Part shown: piece after piece, positions 1-8,110 of the stretch
Layout of the letters: every line of letters begins with the position of its first letter
How positions within the stretch are numbered: the first letter of the stretch is position 1
IMG/VR virus record: IMGVR_UViG_3300047678_000188
Span: 1-23,194 of that record
Source: a virus
Length of the DNA stretch: 23,194 nt
Strand: one strand, 5' to 3'
Made by a program: the position numbers and the translations under genes
Notes under the pieces: generated by a model
Told to the model about the DNA's origin: nothing
The model's input: only the letters and a program-made list of their open reading frames with translations
The model's database searches: none

Positions 1-73
1 CGGCGGCCGCCGCGCCCGTCGCCGCCGCGCCGCCGCCGGTCATCGCTGCGAAAACCGTCCCGACCATTTCCAT
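1..73 (-). CDS. 5' end of a further virion gene (partial)
   Basis: Only the first 24 codons are in the window; the gene runs off the left edge. The start codon overlaps the stop of the nozzle-like gene as ATGA, the junction style used throughout this operon. The visible N-terminus begins MEMVGTVFAAM and turns into an Ala/Gly-rich stretch. In podoviruses the gene after the nozzle protein is often an internal virion or ejection protein, and a small-residue N-terminus fits that, but this is inference from position. A GAAAACCGT string inside it resembles the intergenic element described elsewhere but is coding here. Confidence 0.6.
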   Translation of the reverse strand, partial: MEMVGTVFAAMTGGGAAATGAAAA

Positions 74-2541
74 CAGACCACCACGCTCTTGGTTACGGAC
101 CGGACCGTCAGGTGCCCGGGGTGCAGTTGCGTTACGGTCAGCTTGCCGTGATCGGTGAAGCCGTGCATCCCGTCCGCTTCCACCTTGCCGCTCACCGGCT
201 GCGCCAGCGGGCCGGCATCGGTCAGGAAGTCGCGGTTCGGGTGCAGCGAAACCTCGATCGCCTGGCCGCCGTTGACGGCGATCGCCAGGCTGGTCGTGCC
301 GAGCACCGACAGTTCGGCGCGGTGCACGCGCTTCAGGCGCGGCATGCGCGCGCGCGTCTCTTCCGTCAGCGACACTTCCGGGTCGGTCGCGAAGGGCGCC
401 ATCCATGTTCCGACACGCGCCGCCGGCGCTGCGTCGGGCAGCGTGATCTGGCCGCCCGAAACGGTGTACGGCCCGTAGGCGCTGTCGTTGGCGATGGCAT
501 AGACCTGGCGGCCGTTGAACCGCTCCAGACCGGCAAACGTCGCGGTCGGCGCCACCGGCGAGATCTCGATCGCCTCGTCCAGCAGCTTGCCGGGGTCGTC
601 GCGCTCGAGGCGGAGATCCGTCGAGCCCGGATGCCGGGCCAGCATCCACGTCTGGTTGGCGTGGTCGACGGCCAGCGACACGACCTGGCCGTCATAGCGC
701 CATGGCGCGAAGCCGCTCACCTCCTGCGACTTCATGATCGTCAGCGCCGTGATCGAACCGTCGGCGTTGACGGTGAGGATCAGGTCCGTGTCGACCGCCC
801 CGACGGCGCGGCGGCGGTCCATGTCGACCGGGGAGACGATCAGATGCGCCGACAGCACCGACGCATTGTCCCCCATATAGGTCTCGTCGACGGCCGAATA
901 GGTCAGCTGCCGCAGCGACGTGCCGTTCGCCTGGATGTAGTAGATCGTGTTGTCGGCGGTCACCGGCGCCACCGCCTGGCGCACGCCGGGCGCATCGGTC
1001 AGGCCGAAGCGCGGCACGGCCTCGGCCGAAAGCGTCTGGTCCTTCAGGTAGGCGATCTGGCGGTCGCCGAGGAACAGCAGCGTGCGCGACACGACCAGGT
1101 CGTAGATCCCGGTGTTCTCCGAATTGTCGATCTCGTAGGAGAACGCCCCGGTCGCGATGTCGAGCTCGGTGTTGAGGTCGAAGGGCGAGCCGGTCATCGA
1201 CGCCAGCATGGTGTTCGGGCTCGATTTCAGGCCGGCCATGATCAGGCGCTGCTGGGCAAAGCGGCCGACAGCCGGCCAGCCGCGCGCATCGGAGATGATC
1301 GGCTCGCCGGCGGCGCGCCCGTTCTGGATGACGCGCACCCGCGCATAGCCGTCGGTGTCGAGCGCCGTGGCGGTCAGCGTCGGCCAGTCGCGATTGGCGT
1401 TGCCGTCGCCGGTGAAGGTGATGCGGTAGGTTTCGGCCGAGGGGTTCGGTGCGATGACGGTCAGGCCGGGGCCGACATTGGGCAGCGCCTCCAGGGCGGA
1501 CTTGATGGCGGCCGCTGTATCGGCCTGGGCGGCCGCGCGCGCGATCGCCGCCGTCGCCAGCCCCTCCAGCGTCAGGTCGAAGGCCTCGCCCACGGCGATG
1601 TCGTAGAGCGAGACCTCCTGCACCTCGTCGAGGCCGTTGCCATAGATGCCGCCATAGTCGACGATCGGGATATTGTCGAAGTCGAGATAGTCGCCGCTCC
1701 ATTCCCGCGACGAAGACAGCCGCCGGATGATCATCGGGTGCATGTCGGCGTGGAAAGCCAGGATGGTGTCGTAGCGCGGCTCCAGCTTCACGGCCCGCAA
1801 CAGTCCCTCCGTGATCGTGGTCGGGATGGCGCAGCGCCAGGCGCCGCCCTCGTAGACGTCGATGTTGCCGTCGGTGATGACCAACTGGTGCGGGTTGCCG
1901 CCCTCGGCCGCCCATCGCCGTACGATCCCGTCGCCGGCTTCGCCCTCGATCTGCATGCGCATGGCCGACAGGAAGACCGCGCCGGAAGCGCCGGTCGTGG
2001 CGTCGATCGACACGCGGAACCGGTGCGCGAAATGTCCGGCGTGGCCGGGCGGGCCGCTGGCGATCCGGCGTTTCAGATGCGTCCGCGAGATCTGCCGGCG
2101 GGCGCCGAAGATCTGCCAGGCCGCGCCGTCCCACCATTCCGCGACGAGCGCCTGGTCGTTGCCCGTCCCTTCGATCGATAGGCCGAGGAGGTCGATGGCC
2201 TGCACCCGTGCGGCGGCGGGGAAGGAGACATGGAACAGCACATGGCGGCTTCCGGCCACGGCGGATGTGGTGATGCCGGTGCCCGCCACCAGCTCGTCCG
2301 GGGTGCCGCCGTTCGGCGTCAGCACCATCTCGCCCGAAACCTCGTAGGCGATGAGCCGGCGCCGGGCGCGGCCGTAGTCGGTGGTCGAGCCGCGCAGCGT
2401 GTAGCCGCCGGCGGGCAGCAGCACGATATTGCGCGCGTCGGACAGGCTGGCGCCGACGAACTTCGTGTCGCGGCGCTCGACGACGTGCGGGTCGAGGACG
2501 CCGTAGCTGTGCGAAGCCTGGACGGTGGTGAGGCGCGCCAT
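73..2541 (-). CDS. tail nozzle-like protein (T7 gp12 / tubular protein B type)
   Basis: Encodes 822 aa. The frame stays open upstream, but the start at MARLTTVQ lies 2 nt after the stop of the adaptor gene and fits the family. Residues 8-52 follow the pattern of podoviral nozzle proteins: a short 'G.L.P...R.D' segment, then 'L.D.RN....P.GG...R.G' (here L33-SDARN and LPAGGYTLRGS). The size matches T7 gp12 (about 790 aa). The family forms the hexameric tube that closes the short tail and opens for DNA ejection. The upstream gp11-like gene supports the call. No strong Shine-Dalgarno is seen, so translation is probably coupled. The assignment rests on N-terminal pattern, length and gene order; the exact family is not verified. 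Confidence 0.72.
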   Translation of the reverse strand: MARLTTVQASHSYGVLDPHVVERRDTKFVGASLSDARNIVLLPAGGYTLRGSTTDYGRARRRLIAYEVSGEMVLTPNGGTPDELVAGTGITTSAVAGSRHVLFHVSFPAAARVQAIDLLGLSIEGTGNDQALVAEWWDGAAWQIFGARRQISRTHLKRRIASGPPGHAGHFAHRFRVSIDATTGASGAVFLSAMRMQIEGEAGDGIVRRWAAEGGNPHQLVITDGNIDVYEGGAWRCAIPTTITEGLLRAVKLEPRYDTILAFHADMHPMIIRRLSSSREWSGDYLDFDNIPIVDYGGIYGNGLDEVQEVSLYDIAVGEAFDLTLEGLATAAIARAAAQADTAAAIKSALEALPNVGPGLTVIAPNPSAETYRITFTGDGNANRDWPTLTATALDTDGYARVRVIQNGRAAGEPIISDARGWPAVGRFAQQRLIMAGLKSSPNTMLASMTGSPFDLNTELDIATGAFSYEIDNSENTGIYDLVVSRTLLFLGDRQIAYLKDQTLSAEAVPRFGLTDAPGVRQAVAPVTADNTIYYIQANGTSLRQLTYSAVDETYMGDNASVLSAHLIVSPVDMDRRRAVGAVDTDLILTVNADGSITALTIMKSQEVSGFAPWRYDGQVVSLAVDHANQTWMLARHPGSTDLRLERDDPGKLLDEAIEISPVAPTATFAGLERFNGRQVYAIANDSAYGPYTVSGGQITLPDAAPAARVGTWMAPFATDPEVSLTEETRARMPRLKRVHRAELSVLGTTSLAIAVNGGQAIEVSLHPNRDFLTDAGPLAQPVSGKVEADGMHGFTDHGKLTVTQLHPGHLTVRSVTKSVVV

Positions 2542-2543
2542 CG

Positions 2544-3185
2544 CTACCAGCCATACCGGGCGTCGGTGGATGACCAGCCATTGTCGTGCGCGTCGGTCAG
2601 CGGGTTGCGGCCACCGGCCGGCGTCGGCGATGTCTGCGCCTGCGCGTCCAGGTCGGCCGAAACCTTGAACTGGCCGCCTTCGCCCTGCATTTCCGGCACG
2701 CCATAGGCGTCGCGGCGCAGCGCGTTGCGAAGCTGCGGGTCCTCGCGGACCTCGAGCGCGTATTCTGCCGACAGCGCCAACACCACGAGCTCGCGGAAAT
2801 GGCCCGGCCAGTCGATGACGGGCGGCTTCACCTGGTACTCGGCGAACAGGGTCCACGCGTCGGCAAGGACGCGGTCGCCGGCCAGCTGCAGGCGCTGCAC
2901 GGGGCGGTCGCTGCTGGCGCTGTCGAAATAGGCGCGGGGAAGCGCAAGGCGGTCGGGGGGCAGCATGAAGGCCGACCGCCATCCGAGCGTCTGTTCCACG
3001 TCGAGCCGCGACAGGCCGGCGAAGCGGCGGGTGAAGTGCCACGGATATTTCGAGAGAAGATCCTCGAGCACGCTGTCCAGCGTCGCCACGACCTCGATGC
3101 CGGCCGGGCCGGGCTCCAGTTCCGACTGGATCGCCCTGCAGCCGATGCGCGCCAGCGCGCGGTTGATGATGGTGACGCGGTCCAT
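2544..3185 (-). CDS. head-to-tail adaptor protein (T7 gp11 / tubular protein A type)
   Basis: Encodes 213 aa, close to T7 gp11 (196 aa). The N-terminus starts MDRVTIINRALARIGCRAIQS, then has SKYPWHFTRRFAGLSRL. The 'aL..iG...i.S' and 'pW.f..R...L' segments are typical of gp11-like adaptors, which sit under the portal as a ring and receive the nozzle. The C-terminal third is hydrophilic and ends in Gly/Ser/Asp-rich sequence. The start is set by a GGAG about 8 nt upstream. It lies between a small structural gene and the nozzle gene, the expected order. Confidence is good for the class, moderate for exact family. Confidence 0.78.
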   Translation of the reverse strand: MDRVTIINRALARIGCRAIQSELEPGPAGIEVVATLDSVLEDLLSKYPWHFTRRFAGLSRLDVEQTLGWRSAFMLPPDRLALPRAYFDSASSDRPVQRLQLAGDRVLADAWTLFAEYQVKPPVIDWPGHFRELVVLALSAEYALEVREDPQLRNALRRDAYGVPEMQGEGGQFKVSADLDAQAQTSPTPAGGRNPLTDAHDNGWSSTDARYGW

Positions 3186-3235
3186 GGGTGCTCCAGGAGG
3201 GCCGGGACGGCTGGACGCCGCCCCGGTCTTGCGGC

Positions 3236-3526
3236 TTAGGTGTAGTCGGCCTCGGCGACGGTGACGGCCGTGCCGGTGTTGGCCGTGACGATGTAGTCCT
3301 TGGCCTTCGGCGTGCCGCCCATGACGAGGGTGCAGAAGATCCGCTCGCCCACCTTCATGATGCCGGCCAGGCTGTCGAAATAGCCGGCCGTCTCCACGGC
3401 CGCCTCGTCTTCCGACGTGATCAACCGCCAGTCCTGCAGCTGCACGACGGTCGCGCCGCTGCCGTAGCTCGTGCCGGCGCCGAAGCGGCGGATGGTGCCG
3501 ACATTGCCGGTCCCGATCTTTCTCAT
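3236..3526 (-). CDS. small virion-associated protein, possible capsid decoration
   Basis: Encodes 96 aa beginning MRKIGTGNVGTIRRFG. No recognised catalytic motif. The sequence is rich in small residues and beta-strand-like stretches (YIVTANTGTAVTVAEADYT at the C-terminus) with a 'VGERIFCTLVMGGTPKAKDY' segment, the look of a small beta-rich decoration or head-completion protein. It follows the major capsid gene by 38 bp, where decoration proteins are common. A GGAG lies about 12 nt before the ATG. The structural role is inferred from position and composition only. Confidence 0.6.
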   Translation of the reverse strand: MRKIGTGNVGTIRRFGAGTSYGSGATVVQLQDWRLITSEDEAAVETAGYFDSLAGIMKVGERIFCTLVMGGTPKAKDYIVTANTGTAVTVAEADYT

Positions 3527-3564
3527 GGTCTTTCGTGCTCCAGTTGAGGGGAACCGCCGGCGCC

Positions 3565-4431
3565 TTACGGCGTCGGCAGCGAGATGTCGGCGGCGACGTA
3601 CTTGGCGCGGACGGGGACGCAGCCGGCGGGGAGGATGAGCTTGGAGCCGATGCGCATGCGCATGTTGTGCGTCCAGCAGTCCTTCCGGTTGTCCCAATCC
3701 ACGTTGCCGGTGAGCTCGCGGACATAGCCGAAGCCGATCGACGACCGGTGCCACATCAGGCACGTCGCCTGCGTGTCGCTGTCGCCGACACGGATCGTGC
3801 CGTCCGAGAGGTGGAAGATGTGGATGCCGTGCACGGTCTTGGCGAGCGCGCCCGTCTTCATCGGCAGGTCCGGCCCCTGGTAGTCGGCATTGGCGATGCG
3901 CTTGTCGCCGATGAGCTGCGACCAGGACACGCTGTCGACGGCGAAGAACAGGTCGCCGTCCGCGACCGGCACTTCCGCCGCCATCAGGGACTGCTTCGCC
4001 TTGATCATCGTGTCGAAGCTCATCAGCGTGGCGTAGGCGCCGACGGCCGTGGTGGTGGTGGCCTTCAGCGCGCGCACGATCGTCTTGTCGTGGACGCGGC
4101 CGAGTGCCATCGCCGAGCGCTTCGCGACCGCCTGCTGGCGGTTCACCGTCATCTGGTCGAGGTCGTCCTCGTAGACCTCCTCGAAGGCGCGGCTCTTCTT
4201 CGTGTCGATCGCGACCGTGGTGTCGTTGGCGTTGATCGGCTTCGCTTCGTCGCCGCGCTGGACGTCCTCTTCCGCGTCGCCGACGCCGAAGATCGGGAAC
4301 CACATCTTCTCGCCGGTGATCTTCTCCGGCGGCGTGGTCGTGTTGCGCAGCGCGAAGCCGGCGCTCTGGTACTGGTGGAGCGCGTCGGATTTCCACTGCT
4401 GCACGTAATGATTGGGTGCTGTCTGCGACAT
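3565..4431 (-). CDS. major capsid protein
   Basis: Encodes 288 aa. The N-terminus begins MSQTAPNHYVQQWKSDALHQ; then come KMWFPIFGVGDAEE, a GDEAKP segment, and EDDLDQMTVNRQQAVAKRSAMALGRVHDKTIV, a long helix resembling the spine helix region of HK97-fold capsids. The C-terminal half has WHRSSIGFGYVREL and the end KYVAADISLPTP. This arrangement is familiar from capsids of alphaproteobacterial podoviruses. It lies downstream of the portal and scaffold-like genes and upstream of the adaptor, as expected. A GGGGAC sits before the ATG. A 151-bp gap upstream carries a copy of the repeated element and may hold its own promoter. Confidence 0.85.
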   Translation of the reverse strand: MSQTAPNHYVQQWKSDALHQYQSAGFALRNTTTPPEKITGEKMWFPIFGVGDAEEDVQRGDEAKPINANDTTVAIDTKKSRAFEEVYEDDLDQMTVNRQQAVAKRSAMALGRVHDKTIVRALKATTTTAVGAYATLMSFDTMIKAKQSLMAAEVPVADGDLFFAVDSVSWSQLIGDKRIANADYQGPDLPMKTGALAKTVHGIHIFHLSDGTIRVGDSDTQATCLMWHRSSIGFGYVRELTGNVDWDNRKDCWTHNMRMRIGSKLILPAGCVPVRAKYVAADISLPTP

Positions 4432-4566
4432 CTCTGTCCCCGTTGTTGCGATGGTCGAGTTCGCGGGGGTCGAGTGCCGGGAAGGGTTGCGGGCTTAGCC
4501 GTGAGGCCAGGTGCCGCGCCTTGCCGGGTCCATCCACCGGATGGCCGGCAAAGCTAAGGGCGGTTT

Positions 4567-4584
4567 CAACCTGTTACGGTTTTC
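4567..4584 (-). promoter_or_regulatory. repeated intergenic element, copy A
   Basis: On the minus strand this reads GAAAACCGTAACAGGTTG. The same 18 bases occur at 7686-7703, and 16 of 18 match at 10871-10888, all on the minus strand and all in gaps. This copy overlaps the TGA of the scaffold-like gene and lies 135 bp upstream of the capsid ATG. It could be a promoter for a phage-modified polymerase, an activator site or an RNA element. The rest of the gap 4432-4582 shows no gene. Confidence 0.45.
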
Positions 4585-5415
4585 AGGTCGAAGGATAGAG
4601 CTGCCGGAACATCCGGCGCGTCTCCTCGGCGAAGGCCGGGTCGTACTTGTCATGCCGGGTGCTGTCGTTGCGCGGATCGGCCGTACGAGCGTCCAGCATC
4701 TCCTTTGTCACGCCTCCGGGCGTCGCTGCGCCGCCGCCGGCGCTCACGCTCTGCACCATGCCGGATCGCATGAGCTGTTCGACCACGCGCACGCCGGGCG
4801 CCGACATGGTCAGCAGCCGCAGCTCCTGCTTCATCTGGTCATCGAAGCCCCTGCCGCCGTCCAGCTGCTTGATCCACGTCTCGGCCAGCGCCAGGCGCTC
4901 GCCGCCCTTCGCCTGCTTCTCGGCCGGCGATCCCTTGTAGCCGGTCGGCGCCAGCTCCTCGAGCAGGCCTGCGCTGTCGAACGGCTTCTCGATGATGCCC
5001 TTCTCGATCAGATGGTCGAAGAACTTCGGGATCGCATCGATCTGCTGCTGCGTATAGCCGTGCTCGTGGGCGATCGTGGCGAAGGCCTTGACCGCCTGGT
5101 CGTCGCTGGCGATCCCGCCCTTGCCCTTCACCGCGTCCGACCAGTTGAAGGTGCGGGAATGGCAGGCTTGCCCTTGGCGATCTCGCTGCGGGCGCCCGTG
5201 TAAGCGGTGAACAGCTTGTCGATCGTCTCCTGGTCGCTGCCGCCGGCCAGATGCTCGGCGAGGCCCTGCGGGCGATACGGTCCGCCTGGCGCCGCCGGCG
5301 CGGCTGGCAATGCCGGCTGCTGGGTGGGCGGCGGGGAAGCGAAGGCTCCCGTCCCGTCCTTGGCGGTGATTTCCGGCGTGGGTTCCACGCCGTGGCTCTT
5401 TTGTTCCGTCGTCAT
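4583..5415 (-). pseudogene. scaffolding-like protein gene, broken by a -1 frameshift
   Basis: Two frames together make one plausible 277-aa protein. The first runs from ATG 5415 (MTTEQKSHGVEPTPE) for 95 codons to a TGA at 5130-5128. It contains a Pro/Ala-rich linker and 'YTGARSEIAKGKPAIP'. The second, shifted by -1, continues at about 5150 with 'TFNWSDAVKGKGG' and runs to 4583, with helical segments, 'GYTQQQIDAIPKFFDHLIEKGII', and a charged C-terminus ending LYPST. The total of 833 nt is one base short of an intact frame. Position between portal and capsid is that of a scaffold or assembly protein. I see no slippery heptamer at the switch. The downstream half could restart at a GTG overlapping the TGA (GTGA, 5131-5128), giving 182 aa. 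So it may be a pseudogene, a split gene or a sequencing error. Confidence 0.65.
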
Positions 5416-5810
5416 GCCTCGTCTCCGGTGTCGTTGTCCGCCTGGGCGATCGCCGCCTCGATCGACCGCACGAAGCGGCATTGCGCGTCATGCGCGATCA
5501 CCAGGGGCGTGATCGCGTCCAGCGACAGCATCGCCTCGGCGGGGTAGGGCGCTGTGTCGATCGTCATCTCGCGCATGATCGCCAGGCACTTTCGCCCGGC
5601 GTCCGTCGCGAATGTGTCGCGGAAGATGTTGGCCTCGCGCTTCATCCGGCGCGTGCTCTCGGCGCGCTGTTTCTGCAGCGCCTGCGGCGAGGTGTCGTCC
5701 AGGCCGAACAGGCCGGCGAGCTGGTCGATGACGCCGCCGGCCGTATCGTGGCCGTCGATGCGCTTCAGCTCTTCGTCGGGATCGATCCCGTGCGGGTCTC
5801 TCTTGGTCAT
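5412..5810 (-). CDS. phage protein, Bbp19-like
   Basis: Encodes 132 aa, hydrophilic. A central segment 'FRDTFATDAGRKCLAIM' resembles the 'F...F.T..G..VL..L' signature of the Bbp19-like family, named from Bordetella phage BPP-1, whose genes lie next to portal and capsid genes in short-tailed phages. The N-terminus begins MTKRDPHGIDPDEELKRI. The stop overlaps the start of the scaffold-like gene (ATGA), and a TGAGG lies just before its own ATG. Virion assembly is the likely context, but the biochemical role is unknown. The family call is from a short pattern and is moderate. Confidence 0.6.
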   Translation of the reverse strand: MTKRDPHGIDPDEELKRIDGHDTAGGVIDQLAGLFGLDDTSPQALQKQRAESTRRMKREANIFRDTFATDAGRKCLAIMREMTIDTAPYPAEAMLSLDAITPLVIAHDAQCRFVRSIEAAIAQADNDTGDEA

Positions 5811-5829
5811 GGCCTCATGTCCGGTTGGT

Positions 5830-7440
5830 CTAGGGTGCGGTGAGTGCTCCGGGCGGGGGCGCGGCGGGCTGGGAAGGGGCGGGGGCCTGCTGCTGCGCCG
5901 ACGCGATCATCGCGGCGACGGCCTGCTGGATCTGCTTTTTGTCGGCGTCGGAACGGATGTAGCGCTCGGTCACGCCGAGCTTTCGGCCGATGTCGCCGAA
6001 GATGTCCTCGATCCGGCTCGTCATCATCATCAGCTCCGGCCCGCCGAGCGAAAGCTGGATCTGCAGCCACTCGACGATCGACGACACGTCCTGCGCCTGC
6101 TGCAGCTTGGCGATCGGCGACACGACCTCCACGCGCAGCAACAGCTGGTCGATCTTCAGCCGCGTCTTGATCAGGCCGCGCCGGTACAGCACGTCGATTA
6201 CGCGCTGCACCAGCGGCCGCACGATCTCGAGCACCAGGCGGGCATAGGCGCCCGACAGGTCCGCCGACAGCCGTTTCATGCGCTCGACGATCTCGGTGGC
6301 CGAGCGCACGGCGCCACTGTCGGGCGGCAGCGTGTCGTCCAGCATGATCTGCTTCAGCGCCTCGCGCAGGTCCTGCAGGATGATGTTGGAGATGTCGAAC
6401 CGGCCGGGCACCTCCAGCCGCTGCACCGACGCGCCCATGTTGCCGCCCGTCGATCCGACAGCCCACATACGCCCCGGCGCCATGACGGCCGTCTTCGGGT
6501 TGAACACCCGGTCGTTCTTGTAGATCCACAGGCCGAGGATCGCGAAGGCTGCGGCCTTGATCGTCAGCTCGGTCACCTTGTTGAGCGTCTTGGCGGTCGG
6601 CAGGCCCATCAGGCCGGGGCCGCGCCCCATCGCCTCGCCGGGCACCTTGTAGAAGCGCGGCGTCAGCCACGGGCAGGTGTTCTCCTGGGCGCTGGCGATC
6701 GGCCCCTCGTCGCAATGGTCTGGCCGGAAGGCGACGAAGCTCCACTGGCCGGACGCCTCGTCGTACTCGCTCGCCTGCAGGATGCGGACCTCAGTGTCCG
6801 GCTCCTTGTCGATGATCTTCTGCAGCTTGGGCGAGATCGTCGCGCCTCGCCACAGCGCCGGGATGTTCTCGGCCCGGTAGGCCTTGTCCCAGTAGATGCC
6901 GTTGACGCGGCCGAACCCGTCCTCCCGCAAGGCCAGCTCGTAGATCGGCACGGAAACGAAGCGCATGATGTCGCGCTCGCTTTCCGGCATCAGCATCGCG
7001 CCGGTGCCGCCGAACAGGTCGAGATACATCTCGCCGGCGGCGACCGCGAACTCGGCGCCCTCCAGCACCGACTGCACCTGCTTGGTGATCTCGGCCAGGT
7101 CCTCCTCGGTCGCCTTCTTCGCGTCTCCCTTCAGGTCGAGATACGGACCGATCTTCAGCTCGAAGAAGCTCTGGAACGCCGGGGTGACGTCTTGGCTCAT
7201 CCGGCCGGCAAAGCGGAACGCCGCCTTCGGCGCGGTGCCGTCATAGATCCGCTCGTTGCGACCCGTGGTCGAGGCCGCGCGCGTGGCCGACGTCGCCCGG
7301 TAGGGCAGGACGTATTCGTACAGCTCGTCTAGCAGCTGCTTGTGCGAGCGGCTGGCCTCGTAAGCCGAAGCGCTGGCCTTGGCCGTGCGCTTCAGCTCGG
7401 CCGTCCTGGCCTTCTGCTCGTCGGTCCCCTTGCCGGCCAT
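5830..7440 (-). CDS. portal (head-tail connector) protein
   Basis: Encodes 536 aa, the usual size of T7-type head-tail connectors. Recognisable parts are an N-terminal helical region with LLDELYEYVLPYRA, then 'RNERIYDGTAPKAAFRFAGRM', 'FGGTGAMLMPE', a central GRGPGLMGLPTAKTLNKV, and a C-terminal helical region rich in Gln ending in a Pro/Ala tail (APAPSQPAAPPPGA). These match the bacteriophage head-to-tail connector family. Twelve copies form the ring through which DNA enters and leaves the head, and the terminase docks on it. Its ATG overlaps the TGA of the 67-aa gene (ATGA). Start MAGKGTDEQ fits this overlap better than upstream in-frame codons. Confidence 0.88.
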   Translation of the reverse strand: MAGKGTDEQKARTAELKRTAKASASAYEASRSHKQLLDELYEYVLPYRATSATRAASTTGRNERIYDGTAPKAAFRFAGRMSQDVTPAFQSFFELKIGPYLDLKGDAKKATEEDLAEITKQVQSVLEGAEFAVAAGEMYLDLFGGTGAMLMPESERDIMRFVSVPIYELALREDGFGRVNGIYWDKAYRAENIPALWRGATISPKLQKIIDKEPDTEVRILQASEYDEASGQWSFVAFRPDHCDEGPIASAQENTCPWLTPRFYKVPGEAMGRGPGLMGLPTAKTLNKVTELTIKAAAFAILGLWIYKNDRVFNPKTAVMAPGRMWAVGSTGGNMGASVQRLEVPGRFDISNIILQDLREALKQIMLDDTLPPDSGAVRSATEIVERMKRLSADLSGAYARLVLEIVRPLVQRVIDVLYRRGLIKTRLKIDQLLLRVEVVSPIAKLQQAQDVSSIVEWLQIQLSLGGPELMMMTSRIEDIFGDIGRKLGVTERYIRSDADKKQIQQAVAAMIASAQQQAPAPSQPAAPPPGALTAP

Positions 7441-7643
7441 CAGCCGCCCAACGTCGGCTTGCGGGTATCGTCGCGGTAGGCCAGCGCCTTGCGCAGCGAG
7501 CCGGCGCGGGACGCCAGCGCGACCTTGCTCTCGGCCTCCGCGTCGGCACGGTTTGCTGCAACGTAGCGATCGCGCTGCATGGCCTTCTCGGCCTCGGTCG
7601 GGCCGGCCGGGGCGGATTTGCCGCCGCCGAAGAGTTTGTCCAT
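7440..7643 (-). CDS. small phage protein, 67 aa, unknown
   Basis: Encodes 67 aa starting MDKLFGGGKSAPAGPTEAEKAM, with no Cys and mostly charged helical sequence after a Gly-rich start. A GGGAGG sits about 7 nt before the ATG, so this is a well-supported start. It is the first gene after the gap holding copy B of the repeated element, and its stop overlaps the portal start. Similar short genes just upstream of portal genes are common in short-tailed phages. I do not recognise a function. Confidence 0.65.
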   Translation of the reverse strand: MDKLFGGGKSAPAGPTEAEKAMQRDRYVAANRADAEAESKVALASRAGSLRKALAYRDDTRKPTLGG

Positions 7644-7685
7644 GGAAGCCTCCCTGGATGGCGGGCGACACACTAGGCGCGCCGG

Positions 7686-7703
7686 CAACCTGTTACGGTT
7701 TTC
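7686..7703 (-). promoter_or_regulatory. repeated intergenic element, copy B
   Basis: Identical over 18 bases to the element at 4567-4584 (GAAAACCGTAACAGGTTG on the minus strand). It lies in the 65-bp gap between the GNAT-like gene and the 67-aa gene, 42 bp before the latter's ATG and just after the GNAT-like TGA. The position at the head of the portal gene set fits an internal promoter or other transcription signal. This is inferred from recurrence, orientation and position only. Confidence 0.45.
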
Positions 7704-7708
7704 GCCTC

Positions 7709-8110
7709 TCACGCCACCGGCAGCAGCGAGCGCCGCAACCAGGTGCGGATCGACGTGCCGGGCAGGTGTTCGTCGAGCGGATCGAAACCCGCCAGCAGCG
7801 CCAGGCGCCGGCCGGCCGTGTTGGTGTCGTCGATCCGCGCGATGATGATCTTCTCGGGATAGACGCCGAGCGTGCGTGTAAGCAGTTCCTTCAGCGCGGC
7901 CGCTGGCGGGCGGCGGGGCATCATCAGCCACGCCTCCAGCACCCCTGGCGCGAACGGCCAGAGGCCGCACAGCAGGACCGGCTCGTCGCCGCGCCACAAC
8001 GTCCAGCTCGGCCCGCCGAGTATCTGCACCGCAGCCCAGCGGAAACCCCTCTGGCCCCTGCCTGGGAACATCGCCGCATAGTCGGACAGCCGGGCAGGCC
8101 GGAACTCCAT
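7709..8110 (-). CDS. GNAT-fold acetyltransferase-like phage protein
   Basis: Encodes 133 aa. Residues 88-112 read 'IIIARIDDTNTAGRRLALLAGF', the usual end of a GNAT domain (strand, then N..A..L....GF). 'CGLWPFAPGVLEAWLMM' at about 48-64 fits the central sheet. The classic R/Q-x-x-G-x-G/A acetyl-CoA loop is not clear, so it may be non-catalytic. GNAT-like proteins occur in packaging or virion clusters of short-tailed phages. Here it starts on the terminase stop (ATGA) with a GGAG 8 nt upstream. Substrate is unknown; a virion or host-modifying role is possible. Confidence 0.65.
   Translation of the reverse strand: MEFRPARLSDYAAMFPGRGQRGFRWAAVQILGGPSWTLWRGDEPVLLCGLWPFAPGVLEAWLMMPRRPPAAALKELLTRTLGVYPEKIIIARIDDTNTAGRRLALLAGFDPLDEHLPGTSIRTWLRRSLLPVA

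Noticed and set aside
50-58. GAAAACCGT near the left end as another copy of the repeated element
   Set aside because: Only nine bases match, it is on the opposite strand, and it lies inside coding sequence.
112-2181. 689-aa open frame on the plus strand
   Set aside because: Antisense to the nozzle-like gene; composition is Arg/His/Gly-rich shadow sequence and the minus-strand protein has family motifs.
692-2581. 629-aa open frame on the minus strand in another frame
   Set aside because: Arg/Pro/His-rich out-of-frame reading of the nozzle-like gene, a product of high GC at third positions.
5128-5160. Programmed -1 frameshift in the scaffold-like gene
   Set aside because: No X-XXY-YYZ slippery heptamer at the switch and no clear downstream structure; a lost base or coupled restart is simpler.
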